A stretch of 64,000 nt of DNA from an uncultured Oscillospiraceae bacterium (GCA_947522735.1 CANNTZ010000002.1:1-64000), one strand, 5' to 3'; positions 23,998 to 33,494 are shown, numbered from the stretch's first letter. Numbers and translations: made by a program. The notes: generated from the letters alone by a model not told the origin.

Positions 23998-25100
23998 CTT
24001 GCCACCTCCCAGCAGAAGCGGTAGTTCAGATAGTTATCCACTTCGTATTCGATTGTATTATTGAGGTTAGTCGTATAATAGTAAAGCCCGGCAAGCAGCA
24101 CCACGCACAGCAACGCGGCGATGCGCTGCCTGTTGTTGAGGACAAGGCGATAGCTCCCATAGCCCTCAAGCTCCCCTTCCGGATAGAACATCATGGGCAG
24201 ATAGAGGATGATGAGCTGGAAATAGTAGTCCGTAAGACGGGTGAACACATTATCAAATCCGGAGAACATCTGTAATATCGCCGCTACGACCATCAGGTTA
24301 AACAGCTTTGTGAAATTTTTGCCCGAAAAACCCCGCAGAACGATTCCGACAACCAGTAGCGCCACAATCATCAGAAAGCGTCCGCCAACATGGGTGTTGT
24401 CCATAAAATCCGTTTCATCATAGTAAAAGCCGCTGATAAATTCGACGATCGGATAGCGGAAAAGAAAAATCAAGCCCGCACTTGCGGCATAGATAATCAG
24501 CTTCTGTACGCTCAGGCGGCTTTTTGCAATCCAGTACGCCGGAAGAAAAATCAGCGCGGGAGCGTGAACGCAGCCGGCCAGAGCCGTCCACAAGAGGAAG
24601 CCTCTCGGCCGTTCCTCCATTATTCCGGTGAATGCAAGCATCAGCAGTCCCATTGCCAGCGCCTGCTTGATGGCGCTGAATCCGAATACATAGAAGCCAA
24701 AGCAGTTCCACAGCAGATAGCTCAGCCATGGAGCGGGCGAATAGCGATATACGATGAGCGCGACGGAAATCTCCGTTACGATTGCAATGAAAATCAAAAG
24801 CACCTGAAATTCACCGTTGGAAATCTGCGTGAAAAACTTTTCGACCCAGAAAAACAGGAAATTGCGTCCGCCATTGAATATCTCCTCGCTGAACCAGCCA
24901 TGGTTGGCATAAACATTCTCATAGCCCCATGCGTATTTCAGCAAATCTCCGGTGATATATTTATATCGCCAGCCGCAGACGAAGGTATGCAGGACAGCCA
25001 TGAGCGCAATATATATCTTTTTCTGTCTGCCCTTCTGCGGAAGCAGGCAGGCAAGCCCCAGCACCGCAGCGACCATATAGTAATAGACCCTTACGCCCAT
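23994..25100 (-). CDS. EpsG-family polysaccharide membrane protein (probable polymerase)
   Basis: A 368-residue protein with about ten hydrophobic segments and the EpsG-family features: CGWRYKYITGDLLKYAWGYE near the N-terminus, FFWVEKFFTQ, and FGFSAIKQALAMGLLMLAF. EpsG proteins are thought to act like Wzy polymerases for exopolysaccharide. The start follows the preceding stop directly (TAAATG), with GGAGA at 6 nt. A Wzy-type polymerase beside an ABC exporter is unusual. Confidence 0.85.
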   Translation of the reverse strand: MGVRVYYYMVAAVLGLACLLPQKGRQKKIYIALMAVLHTFVCGWRYKYITGDLLKYAWGYENVYANHGWFSEEIFNGGRNFLFFWVEKFFTQISNGEFQVLLIFIAIVTEISVALIVYRYSPAPWLSYLLWNCFGFYVFGFSAIKQALAMGLLMLAFTGIMEERPRGFLLWTALAGCVHAPALIFLPAYWIAKSRLSVQKLIIYAASAGLIFLFRYPIVEFISGFYYDETDFMDNTHVGGRFLMIVALLVVGIVLRGFSGKNFTKLFNLMVVAAILQMFSGFDNVFTRLTDYYFQLIILYLPMMFYPEGELEGYGSYRLVLNNRQRIAALLCVVLLAGLYYYTTNLNNTIEYEVDNYLNYRFCWEVAR

Positions 25101-26222
25101 TTACGCTCTCCGTTTCTTCTGAAGCTCTCTCTCAAAAAAGGCTTCCGTCTCTTTTGCCAGCGTTTTTTGCTTAAAAGCCTTGCCACGTGCCTTCGCTCTC
25201 TCAGCATAGCGCTCCATCAGCAGCGGCTCAGTCAGCATCCGCTTTATTCCCTGATAAAACGCCTCGTCCTCGTTTGAGGTTATAAGCCCGTATTCGCTTT
25301 CGCCCAGCAGCTCCCGCATACCGGAGCAAGCAGTTGCTACAACAGGCTTTCCGAGGACGAGCCCCTCGGTAATAAAAGTGCTGAAGCCCTCATAAACAGA
25401 GGAGCAAACCAACAGATCGGCCGCGTTCATCAGGCAATACGGATTTTCCCGGAAGCCCAGCAGCCTTGCCGAGGCTTCAAGGTGATTCTCACGGATATAC
25501 GCCTCAAGCGCAGGGCACTCTTCGCCCTCTCCGACGATCCACAGGTCGTGATCGAGCCCGTCCTCCATGAGGCGCCTGTGCGCGGCCAGTGCGCGGATAA
25601 AATGCTTTGGCGCAGACAATCTGCCCACCGTTGCAACTGTTAATTTCCGTTTGGATATATTCTCCGGCAGCGGCTCGAGGGCTTTTTGCAGTATCCTTGC
25701 GTCGTCTATTGTGTTGTAGACGACAACTGCCGGAACCGTATTGCCATACAATTCCGTAAAGCCTTCACGTACATTTTCGGACACGCACACGGCCAGATCG
25801 TATTTCGCATAGTATTTTCCGGTTCCGGCGACAAAGGCGGCTGCGTTGTCGAGCCGGCTTTTCAGATCGCAGTGCACCCACGCCAGACGCAGCGCCCTTT
25901 TGCTGGTGGAGCCGGCCATAATCTTGGTTGAGCCACATTCAAGATAAGCCGCCTCAATGTCGTGGTCGCCCTTAATGTGCAGCGGGTAAGTCAGGCCAAG
26001 GGCCGCTTCCGCCCTCATCCGCATGTTAGCGAAGCGGCTCTTGTGCGGATAACAGTATTTATATCGGATTCCCGGCGCAAGGCGTCTGCCTGCGTCCTCC
26101 GGATAGAGCGTTTGGACGGTGATGGAGAACCTTGTCTGATCCATGGCGTTCACTAAATTGCACAGTACCTTTTCCGCCCCGCCGCCGTAGAGGGATTCGA
26201 TGAAGAAGAGGATGTTAATCAC
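25101..26222 (-). CDS. Family 4 glycosyltransferase
   Basis: A 373-residue GT-B enzyme with FIESLYGGGAEKVLCNLVNA at the N-terminus and VATVGRLSAPKHFIRALAAH, WIVGEGEECPALEAYI and CSSVYEGFSTFITEGL in the donor domain. The start is GTG with AAAGGA 7 nt upstream, overlapping the upstream gene by 8 bp. The YEGFSTFITEGL segment places it near GT4 enzymes using UDP-hexoses, but the donor is not established. Confidence 0.9.
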   Translation of the reverse strand: MINILFFIESLYGGGAEKVLCNLVNAMDQTRFSITVQTLYPEDAGRRLAPGIRYKYCYPHKSRFANMRMRAEAALGLTYPLHIKGDHDIEAAYLECGSTKIMAGSTSKRALRLAWVHCDLKSRLDNAAAFVAGTGKYYAKYDLAVCVSENVREGFTELYGNTVPAVVVYNTIDDARILQKALEPLPENISKRKLTVATVGRLSAPKHFIRALAAHRRLMEDGLDHDLWIVGEGEECPALEAYIRENHLEASARLLGFRENPYCLMNAADLLVCSSVYEGFSTFITEGLVLGKPVVATACSGMRELLGESEYGLITSNEDEAFYQGIKRMLTEPLLMERYAERAKARGKAFKQKTLAKETEAFFERELQKKRRA

Positions 26223-27342
26223 TTTGCCGTCCTTTCTTATAAATCGCGTATATCTTCTGCATCGCCGCGCTCACATCAAAGCCGGATTGCCGCATTTCCG
26301 CGGCATATTTCTCCGGCCCGCTTCGTTTTGTGCCGCAAATTGCGTCCACCCATGCCGCGCTGTCCTCCAGCGGAAGCGGATGGAGCAGATCCGTCAGAAA
26401 CACGTCCCCCGGTATCCGGTCGGAGATCACACACGGCAACCCGTTGGACTGCGCCTCGATGATGGACAGTGGCATTCCCTCATAGAGCGACGGAAAGGCA
26501 AATACATCCATGGCGTTCAGGTAATCCGGGACATTGCGCACGTTTCCGGTCATGCAGACGTGCTCCTCCAGACGCAGTGAACGGATTTTCCGTTCCAGAA
26601 TCGGACGCTCCTCGCCCTCGCCCAGCAGCAGGAGATATGCCTGTGGTTGTCTTTTCAGAATTTCCGGCATCAAGCTCAGCAAAAACGACTGATTCTTGAC
26701 CGCAGCAAGGTGTCCGGTGTGCCCGATGATGAGCTTGTCCTCCAAGCCAAGTCCTTTACGGAACGCATCTCTCCGCTGCGCGTCAAAGGCAAAGCTTTGC
26801 GTGTCTATCCCGTTGAGGAGCAGCGTTCCTCTCCTTTGAAACGCCCGCCTGCCATACAGCCTCCGCCCCGCCCTTTGGCCGCAGGCAACGTAATCCGTTG
26901 CGCAGACAAGAATCAGGAAGCGCATGGCCGCCTCATACAGGCGCACCTTGAGGCTGCGCGGCTCCTCCAACGAGGAATGCGCGTGAGAAATCCGCACCGG
27001 TACGCCGTAAAGCCTGCCCGCCAGCATGCCCCAGCCGATATTAAACATGGTGTGCGCATGAATCACGTCATAGTGACAGGTACGGATCAGCTTTTTCAGG
27101 CTTTCCATGTAAGCGCGATAGCTGTCGGAGGGCTGCTGCAAGTGAAATATCCTGCACCCGCGCGCCCTTAGCTCTGGCTCATATTCGCCCGTCTCGTCGC
27201 CGAATACAACGTAATGCATCTCATATTGCTGCGGGTCTGCATAAAAACCAATATCCGCCGCGACCTTCTCCGCCCCGCCGATGCGAAGCGATGCGGCAAT
27301 CAAAAGCACCTTGATCTTTTTCATCGCTTTTTCTTCTGTCAT
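26215..27342 (-). CDS. Family 4 glycosyltransferase
   Basis: A 375-residue GT-B enzyme: AASLRIGGAEKVAADIGFY, HAHTMFNIGWGMLAGRLYG, then IIGHTGHLAAVKNQSFLLSL, LLLGEGEERPILERKI and FPSLYEGMPLSIIEAQSNG. This last segment is typical of EpsF/CapM-type GT4 proteins. The start overlaps the preceding stop as ATGA; an internal ATG at 27324 is also possible. It probably adds a sugar to the lipid-linked repeat. Confidence 0.9.
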   Translation of the reverse strand: MTEEKAMKKIKVLLIAASLRIGGAEKVAADIGFYADPQQYEMHYVVFGDETGEYEPELRARGCRIFHLQQPSDSYRAYMESLKKLIRTCHYDVIHAHTMFNIGWGMLAGRLYGVPVRISHAHSSLEEPRSLKVRLYEAAMRFLILVCATDYVACGQRAGRRLYGRRAFQRRGTLLLNGIDTQSFAFDAQRRDAFRKGLGLEDKLIIGHTGHLAAVKNQSFLLSLMPEILKRQPQAYLLLLGEGEERPILERKIRSLRLEEHVCMTGNVRNVPDYLNAMDVFAFPSLYEGMPLSIIEAQSNGLPCVISDRIPGDVFLTDLLHPLPLEDSAAWVDAICGTKRSGPEKYAAEMRQSGFDVSAAMQKIYAIYKKGRQSD

Positions 27343-28319
27343 CTCGCTTTAAAGCATATCAGCCAATCGATCACGCGGCTCCACTCCATGCGCACCGGCA
27401 TGGCGATGAGCCTGCACCTCCAGCCGGCAGTCCTGAGCCCCTCCGCGCGATACAGCCTGCATATCCTCCGGATCTCCTGCCGCCGACGTTTTGCGGGATA
27501 ACCAAGCTTCAGCAGCTCCTTGCAGCAGGAATATGCGCTGCGGTAGGCCGTCCACGAAAGCGCCTTTTCATAGTATCGTGTTGCCTCCTGCGAGTGTCCG
27601 GATGCGCGAAGGGCCGCATACATCCGGCGGTTGACCTCAAGCAGTTGCTCCGTCAGATAGGGACAGGCCTTGCGTGAAAGAGAGCCTCCGTTGCTGACAT
27701 CCACGTTATACAGCCGGTCTCCAACGGAGGCAATCGATTGGAGGTGCATGGCATAAGCGAAGATAAACGCCTGATCCTCCCCGATGGACAAATCATTTTC
27801 AAAGCGTATATTGTGTTGCTCGATAATATTTCGTTTGAACGCCTTGCTCCAAAGCGAACCGAAGATGTATCGCCGCATTGCGGAGTAAATTTGTCTTGCA
27901 ATGTCCGGCTCCGCCTCTTCACGGAACACACCGGCGTCAATTCCCGAAGACGCGCCCCCAAGGTTGCGATATCCGAACATGAGCAGATCCGGCGAGCCGT
28001 CTTTAAGGGCATCGGAGATCGCCGCAAGGTAACCCTCCGACACAAAGTCATCGCTGTCCGCAAACAGGATATATTCGCCTCCGGCCTGCTCCAGTCCCAG
28101 ATTCCGCGCCGAGGACACGCCTCCGTTTTCCTTTGACAAATAACGAATTTGCGGATATTTGTCGGCGTACTCACGGCAGATAGCGCCGCTGCCGTCTGTG
28201 GAGCCGTCGTTGATGAGCAGTAGCTCATAATCGGAGAATTGCTGATTTACAAGGCTGTCCAGACAGCGTCGCAGCGTCGCCTCCGCGTTATAAACAGGAA
28301 TGATAACGGAATATCGCAT
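27339..28319 (-). CDS. Family 2 glycosyltransferase
   Basis: A 326-residue GT2 enzyme: YSVIIPVYNAEATLRRCLDS, LLINDGSTDG, GVSSARNLGLEQAGGEY and FADSDDF. It starts in the overlap TGATG with the preceding GT4 gene. The architecture is the same as that of the other GT2 proteins here, but sequence differences beyond the GT-A core indicate distinct donors or acceptors. Confidence 0.88.
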   Translation of the reverse strand: MRYSVIIPVYNAEATLRRCLDSLVNQQFSDYELLLINDGSTDGSGAICREYADKYPQIRYLSKENGGVSSARNLGLEQAGGEYILFADSDDFVSEGYLAAISDALKDGSPDLLMFGYRNLGGASSGIDAGVFREEAEPDIARQIYSAMRRYIFGSLWSKAFKRNIIEQHNIRFENDLSIGEDQAFIFAYAMHLQSIASVGDRLYNVDVSNGGSLSRKACPYLTEQLLEVNRRMYAALRASGHSQEATRYYEKALSWTAYRSAYSCCKELLKLGYPAKRRRQEIRRICRLYRAEGLRTAGWRCRLIAMPVRMEWSRVIDWLICFKAR

Positions 28320-29446
28320 CAGTTTTCTCCAAGCCCATAGATTTCTGCCAGCTCCCGACGGACATTCTCATCCGTATACAGGAGAGCTTTTTCATGTCCC
28401 GCCCGCCCCATGCGAGCGGCTAAAGCCGCATCGTTCAGCAGGGCGGTGATTTTCTCTGCAAAAGCAACGCAGTCCGACGGCGGCACCATATAGCCGGTCA
28501 CACCGTTTTCAACCAGCTCCCGGTGTCCGCGGTTCTCCGCTGCGATCACCGGCTTTCCGCACAGCATCCCCTCGATCAGATTAAGACCGAGCCCCTCCCT
28601 GTGGCTGCACGATACGATAACGTCAGCCGTTGGAACGACCCGCTCCAAATCTGTGCGATAGCCCAGAAGCCGGATAAAATCCTCGGCATGATTGTCCGCA
28701 AGCCGTTCTCTCAGAGCTGCTTCAAGCGGCCCGTTTCCCGCCAGCAGAACCTTTAGCCCTGGACTTTTCTCCCGGCAAAGCACTGCCGCATCAATCAGCG
28801 TCCGTTGATCCTTATTCGCATTCAGCTCACCCGTACACAGCACGACAAAATCCTGCACGGACAGCTTTTCCGTCCTTCGGAGCGCCGCCGTATCCTCGGC
28901 GGAACGCGGACGGTATCGGGCTGTCGATACGCCCACGCCATGAATATGATATGCTTCAACCGGGAATTTGCTCTGTGCAAGCCGAAAGTCCTCTTCATTG
29001 ACGGTGATTAGCCTGTCTGTATAGCGGCACATGAGCTTCTCGATCGGATACCAGACGAGCCAGTTTTTTCTCGGCGCGCCCTTGTAGAAGTGGAAGCCGT
29101 GGGCGGTGTAGAGCACCCTTGCGCCATGTCTGCGGGCTTTTCGCGCCGCCAGTCTTCCCACAACGCCGCCTACCGGCGTATTGCAGTGAACGACGTCGTA
29201 GCCGCCCTCGTCAATGATTTTTTTGAGCCTGCAATATGCGTCGATATTCTTTGGCGAAAAGGGCGAGCGCCGGAACGGCACGTCGAATACTCGCTCCGCA
29301 AAATCGAGCTTCAGGCCGTTTTTCTCCGCAAGATTGTCGCACGCCGCAACGTGAACCTCGCAGCCGTGCCGGTGCAGCATGTCTGCGAGCGGCCTGTGAA
29401 ACTGGCAGATATGCGATTGTACGGTGGCGACCAAAAGGATTTTCAT
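28319..29446 (-). CDS. Family 4 glycosyltransferase
   Basis: A 375-residue GT-B enzyme: CQFHRPLADMLHRHGCEVHV, HCNTPVGGVVGRLAARKARR and TAHGFHFYKGAPRKNW, with LCTGELNANKDQRTLIDAAV, LLAGNGPLEAALRERL and CSHREGLGLNLIEGMLCGKP in the C-terminal domain. The HGFHFY motif with the N-terminal FHRP pattern is shared with EpsD-like GT4 enzymes. GGAAGAG precedes the ATG. It is probably an early step in repeat-unit assembly. Confidence 0.9.
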   Translation of the reverse strand: MKILLVATVQSHICQFHRPLADMLHRHGCEVHVAACDNLAEKNGLKLDFAERVFDVPFRRSPFSPKNIDAYCRLKKIIDEGGYDVVHCNTPVGGVVGRLAARKARRHGARVLYTAHGFHFYKGAPRKNWLVWYPIEKLMCRYTDRLITVNEEDFRLAQSKFPVEAYHIHGVGVSTARYRPRSAEDTAALRRTEKLSVQDFVVLCTGELNANKDQRTLIDAAVLCREKSPGLKVLLAGNGPLEAALRERLADNHAEDFIRLLGYRTDLERVVPTADVIVSCSHREGLGLNLIEGMLCGKPVIAAENRGHRELVENGVTGYMVPPSDCVAFAEKITALLNDAALAARMGRAGHEKALLYTDENVRRELAEIYGLGEN

Positions 29447-29461
29447 TACAAGCTCTTCCTG

Positions 29462-31057
29462 TCAGAACGGTCTGATAGACGTAATAAAGTAATATATCCT
29501 GTCCATCCACATCCGCTTATTGTTGTGTGCAACGTCCTTCACGCTGATATTTGTCGCACCGATTGCGGGACAAAGCTCATGCGTAAAATCGATATGCGTC
29601 CGGTCTGCAATACGATCCTTCAACGGAACCGTCAGCATCATATCGGCAAGCTGCCGGTTGTTATACGGTACCGTCACATCGTGCGAAAACATGTGCTCGC
29701 AGCTCAGGACGTCGGCGCCCCAGCGGCTGTCCCTCATTTCAAGGTCTATGACGTCGCTCCAGTCGTAATTGAACATGTGCTCGTTATAGGCGGTGCTCCG
29801 CAGATAATCCCGATAGCGGGCATCCGTCGCGTACATCAGCGCGGGATTCATCAGAAAAATGTTGTTCATTGCGTTGACCCGCCGTGCCGTACATTTTTTC
29901 TGCATATGCCGCACACCGTAGCGCTTGTAGTAAAAGGCACGCCCTACCTCCGACGTCCACGACTTTACCTCAATATCAAACGGGTCGGCCTTCCTCAGGT
30001 ATATCCGTTTCATTATATCGTTATGGTTGAAATAAAGGCGGTTGCTGTTCACGCACAGGATCGCTCTTACCAGCTCATATTCCTGGCAGGTCGACCTGTC
30101 CAGCGGGATATCATAGGTTACATGCGGAGCTCCGACCGCCCGGCAGATAGCTTCCGCCGCATCGCAGTCCACTTTTTCGGCCGGCTGCGAGTTATAGGAG
30201 AAATACTGATATCGCTCCTTCACATGGATTGAGGCTGCCAGCGAGCCCTTGCTGTCCCGGCCCCCCGTCACAGACACGGCGGGGCGCGCCCATTTCTGCG
30301 AAATCAGGCTAAGGCTGTTTTTCATGATCTCGGCGATTTCATGGACCGTTTTGCGATATTCCGAGTCATTATCACACATGGTCAGGGGCTTGCGCGGCCA
30401 GATGCGAACCGTTTTGAACGTCCCGTCAGCGTAGACGGCATAATTGTTGCAGACCAGCTTTTTCAGCTCATGATAATGACTGATATCTCCGGGCAGGCCC
30501 TCGCCGTACAGACGGTACCAGCGATAATGCTCAAGCCTTGTTACATAGTCGTCGCGATGAAGCGTCTCAAGCTGCGCAACCAGTTCCTCGTGGGAGCAGA
30601 GATAAAAATGGCTGTTGACGTTTCCGTAGTAGGCGGTGCGCATGCTTTCAAAGTCGCCGCAAAAGGTCGCATGCTCTCCGGAAAGCATGCCTATTATAAA
30701 CAATCCCGTAAGCTTGTTTATAATTTCAAGGCCAGCTTCAAAGCAGCCCCGCGACCGCTCTGCAAGCGCGCACAGAATATCCCTCTCGTCTCTCCGGCCG
30801 GAAAACGGATCATACGCATGTCCTATCAGGAAGTAGGTCGTTCCGTTTTTTGAGGCGACATATAACCTCTGCCGGCAGTGAAGCCAGATATTAAAATTGT
30901 CCGAAAGCGACTCCCGCCGCCAGTTCCCGAAAAACGGAAACCTATCATCGATTGAGAGCTCCCGATCGGTGATCAGAAATCCCTGTTCGAAGATGGCGGA
31001 TTTGTATTCCGGAAAACGCTCGATATTTTCTTTTATATACGGCCAGTTTTCATTCAT
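29462..31057 (-). CDS. Asparagine-synthase-like protein in polysaccharide operon
   Basis: A 531-residue protein. The N-terminal half has the layout of the Ntn glutaminase domain of asparagine synthetase B (LSGEHATFCGDFESMRTAYY corresponds to GDxxxxRxLYY) but lacks the N-terminal catalytic Cys. The C-terminal half is a PP-loop ATP-pyrophosphatase with VSVTGGRDSKGSLAA, the SGGxDS loop having T for S. Such proteins in surface-polymer clusters are thought to amidate carboxyl groups or to use another amine. The start overlaps the dehydrogenase stop (ATGA). Without the Cys, ammonia or an amine rather than glutamine would be the donor; this is inference. Confidence 0.75.
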   Translation of the reverse strand: MNENWPYIKENIERFPEYKSAIFEQGFLITDRELSIDDRFPFFGNWRRESLSDNFNIWLHCRQRLYVASKNGTTYFLIGHAYDPFSGRRDERDILCALAERSRGCFEAGLEIINKLTGLFIIGMLSGEHATFCGDFESMRTAYYGNVNSHFYLCSHEELVAQLETLHRDDYVTRLEHYRWYRLYGEGLPGDISHYHELKKLVCNNYAVYADGTFKTVRIWPRKPLTMCDNDSEYRKTVHEIAEIMKNSLSLISQKWARPAVSVTGGRDSKGSLAASIHVKERYQYFSYNSQPAEKVDCDAAEAICRAVGAPHVTYDIPLDRSTCQEYELVRAILCVNSNRLYFNHNDIMKRIYLRKADPFDIEVKSWTSEVGRAFYYKRYGVRHMQKKCTARRVNAMNNIFLMNPALMYATDARYRDYLRSTAYNEHMFNYDWSDVIDLEMRDSRWGADVLSCEHMFSHDVTVPYNNRQLADMMLTVPLKDRIADRTHIDFTHELCPAIGATNISVKDVAHNNKRMWMDRIYYFITSIRPF

Positions 31058-31938
31058 TCAAGGCCCTCCCGTATCTCCTCCCACAGCCGCGCCCGGTTTC
31101 CGTCGCCTACAAAGCCGTTGTGCGGGGTCAGAATCACGTTTTCCATATCCCACAGCGGGCTTTTTTCCGACAGCGGCTCCTCCTCGAACACATCCAGCGC
31201 CGCTCGGCCCCCGGATAGCAGCCATGCAGTCAGGGCGGCCTCGTCCGCAAGCGCGCCGCGGGCAATGTTTACGAATATCGCGTCAGGGCCCAGCCGCTCA
31301 AAAACAGCCTTGTTCACGATGCCGCGGGTTTCCGGCGTCAGGGCGATGCAGCAGATCAGAATATCACAGAAAGCCGCGACGGCCGGGAGCTTGTCAAGCG
31401 GCAGAAGCTCCTCAAAATCCGGCAGCCTTCGCACCGTGCGGTTCACTCCGGTGATTCGGCAGCCAAAGGCTTGCAGTCGTTTTGCAATTTCCTGTCCCAC
31501 GTCGCCGCAGCCGAGAATGCACACCCTCTTGTCTGTCAGCTCCAGAAGGCCGCGGTGCTTTTCCCACCTGTGCCGTCTTTGATTCGCCGCGAAAAAGCGG
31601 CTCTGCTTATAAAGCTGTAAAATTCCGCAGACGGCGAGCTCCGCCACAGGGACGCTGTACACGCGTGCGGCGTTGTGCAGTTCAATGCCGCGAGCACGGA
31701 TATAATCCAGCGGCACGCGGTCAAGTCCCGCGCTGGTGAGCTGAATCAGCCTGAGCCTCGTGAAGCGCTCGATGGGGGTATATTGAAACAGGCCGTTACA
31801 GACCACCGCCTCGTAACGCTCGGGAGCCGGCACCGGCTCGCGCTCGTCCCGGTGAAGGGCGACAGTGTGCCCAGCGGCCTCCAGCTCCGCTTTTTCGGCG
31901 GGCTCAAGCGGAAATGCTCCGGTAATCAGGATGTTCAC
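31054..31938 (-). CDS. D-2-hydroxyacid dehydrogenase family protein
   Basis: A 294-residue NAD(P)-dependent dehydrogenase. The Rossmann motif CILGCGDVGQEIAKRL is at about 142-157. Further features are CIALTPETRGIVN with the substrate Arg region, NIARGALADEAAL, and LTPHNGFVG where His would be the proton donor. It is a little shorter than the usual 310-330 residues. The start is GTG 31938 within a GTGA overlap with the aldolase gene. It would reduce a 2-keto acid, perhaps one made by the neighbouring aldolase, for building the polymer. Confidence 0.82.
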   Translation of the reverse strand: MNILITGAFPLEPAEKAELEAAGHTVALHRDEREPVPAPERYEAVVCNGLFQYTPIERFTRLRLIQLTSAGLDRVPLDYIRARGIELHNAARVYSVPVAELAVCGILQLYKQSRFFAANQRRHRWEKHRGLLELTDKRVCILGCGDVGQEIAKRLQAFGCRITGVNRTVRRLPDFEELLPLDKLPAVAAFCDILICCIALTPETRGIVNKAVFERLGPDAIFVNIARGALADEAALTAWLLSGGRAALDVFEEEPLSEKSPLWDMENVILTPHNGFVGDGNRARLWEEIREGLE

Positions 31939-32759
31939 ACTCTCATCTCCCTCACTATCTCCCCGACGCGCGCAACAACCCGACGGCGGTTATCCTCAAG
32001 CTGCTCCTGAGCCCACGCGGCGCACTCCCCTTCCACGCGCCTTATGTCCGCAATGCCTCCGGTAAAAATGCGCCGCAGCTCCCGTAGATCGGCGACTCTG
32101 TGCGAATCGCAGAAGCTGCGGGACAGAATGACATACTGCGAGCCAAGGCGAACGTGCTCTCCGATGATAAGCTCCGCGGGGAGCGTTCCGCTTCCCGGAC
32201 GTCCGACGCCGCCAAAGCCGCAGGGAATATTGGCATCCTGAAGCTGTCTGCAAAGACGTTCCACAGTGCCGTCCGCAAGCAATTGAAACATGAAGCTCAT
32301 ATTATAGCACAGATGCAGGTCGTTGAGGCCGATGTGCATTTCGTCGATTCCGGGAACGGCAAGCGCCTGAGCAAGCGATCTTGCCGCTTCGTCCGTCTCC
32401 AGCAGCGGCATGGTCCTTGCACGCCCGCCGACGATATCCGCAAAACGCCGCAGCTCGTCCGCCGTGCGCCACATCGGGAGCATTATCACATCCGCACCGC
32501 TTTCGATGGAGGCGTCGATCTCCGCCTGCGAGCTCGGGTTCAACGGATCGATCCGCGCCATGACCTCCGCGCGGCCTCCTATAGCCTCGCGAACTCTTGC
32601 AATGTCCTCCTGCGTGTGGTGCGACTGCACCGTATCTCTGCCCCGCTGGCGCTCCGTCTTCCCCAGCGCCTCCATATCGATGAATATACGATCCACGCCC
32701 GCGTCAACGGCAATTTTCGCCACATCCGGAGCGTTCGTTATGTACATCAGTTTAAGCAT
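31935..32759 (-). CDS. HpcH/HpaI aldolase family protein
   Basis: A 274-residue TIM-barrel class II aldolase of the HpcH/HpaI/citrate-lyase family. It has FIDMEALGK, VMARIDPLN (substrate Arg), ADVIMLPMW, MPLLETDEA with the metal-binding Glu, and MHIGLNDLHL with the metal-binding Asp. These enzymes join or split pyruvate-like enolates and aldehydes. AGGAG lies 5 nt before the ATG. It is the second gene of the operon, next to a hydroxyacid dehydrogenase, which suggests synthesis of a hydroxyacid or ulosonic-acid-like building block. Confidence 0.8.
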   Translation of the reverse strand: MLKLMYITNAPDVAKIAVDAGVDRIFIDMEALGKTERQRGRDTVQSHHTQEDIARVREAIGGRAEVMARIDPLNPSSQAEIDASIESGADVIMLPMWRTADELRRFADIVGGRARTMPLLETDEAARSLAQALAVPGIDEMHIGLNDLHLCYNMSFMFQLLADGTVERLCRQLQDANIPCGFGGVGRPGSGTLPAELIIGEHVRLGSQYVILSRSFCDSHRVADLRELRRIFTGGIADIRRVEGECAAWAQEQLEDNRRRVVARVGEIVREMRV

Positions 32760-32768
32760 ACCGTCTCC

Positions 32769-33383
32769 TCAGACCGTCGCTCCCACGTTTTCGTTGTCAT
32801 CGTTGCGAACAACTCTCTTAACGGTGAGCCACAGTATCTTCAAATCAAAGGCAAGGCTGCAATGCTCCGCATAATATACGTTCAGCTCGATGCGTCTGTG
32901 CCATTCCACCGTCTTTCTGCCGTTGACCTGCGCCCATCCGGTTACGCCCGGACGGACCTCGAACATGCGAAGCTGCTCTGCGGTATACTGCTCGAACGGC
33001 CACGGATGATAGGTCAGCGGAGGACGCGGGCCGATTATCGCCATATCTCCCTTTAGTATATTAAAAAGCTGCGGAAGCTCGTCGATGCTTGTCGCGCGGA
33101 TAAGCTTTCCCACCTTCGTCACGCGCGGGTCGCCCTTTTCGCTGTATACGCCGCTGCCGGTGTGCTCCGCGCCCACCTTCATCGAGCGGAATTTGTAGAT
33201 TGTGAACTCCTTCCCGTGCAGGCCCAGACGCCGTTGCCTGAAAAGCGCCGGGCCGGGCGAGGTCAGCCTGACGGCAAGAGCCACCCCCAGAAGCAGCGGA
33301 GACAGGAGCACGAGCGCGACCGCCGAAGCAACGATGTCGAGCGCACGTTTGCCAAATCTTTTGTACATCTGTCCGAAATCCAC
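32769..33383 (-). CDS. Initiating sugar-phosphate transferase (undecaprenyl-phosphate, PGT family)
   Basis: A 204-residue monotopic phosphoglycosyl transferase that loads the first sugar-1-phosphate on undecaprenyl phosphate. It has a re-entrant hydrophobic helix (LDIVASAVALVLLSPLLLGV), IYKFRSMKVGAE, SIDELPQLFNILKGDMAIIG with PRPP, and RPGVTGWAQVNGR. It is the short form without a long N-terminal membrane domain. The start is GTG 33383 with GGAA at 7 nt; ATG 33368 is an alternative. It is the first gene of the operon after the promoter at 33495-33523, as expected for the committing step. Confidence 0.93.
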   Translation of the reverse strand: MDFGQMYKRFGKRALDIVASAVALVLLSPLLLGVALAVRLTSPGPALFRQRRLGLHGKEFTIYKFRSMKVGAEHTGSGVYSEKGDPRVTKVGKLIRATSIDELPQLFNILKGDMAIIGPRPPLTYHPWPFEQYTAEQLRMFEVRPGVTGWAQVNGRKTVEWHRRIELNVYYAEHCSLAFDLKILWLTVKRVVRNDDNENVGATV

Positions 33384-33494
33384 CTTTTTATTCCGCTGCC
33401 GTCGGCTCCGGTCTCCCGCCCTACTTCCGGAGGCGGGCCGGCGACCCTTTGAGGCGGAGCTACGCCTGCCGGACGGCGGCTTGTCCTGCTTTTA

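Noticed and set aside
29090..30232. Plus-strand 380-residue open frame
   Set aside because: Antisense of the GT4 and asparagine-synthase-like genes, both recognised by motifs; no own signals.
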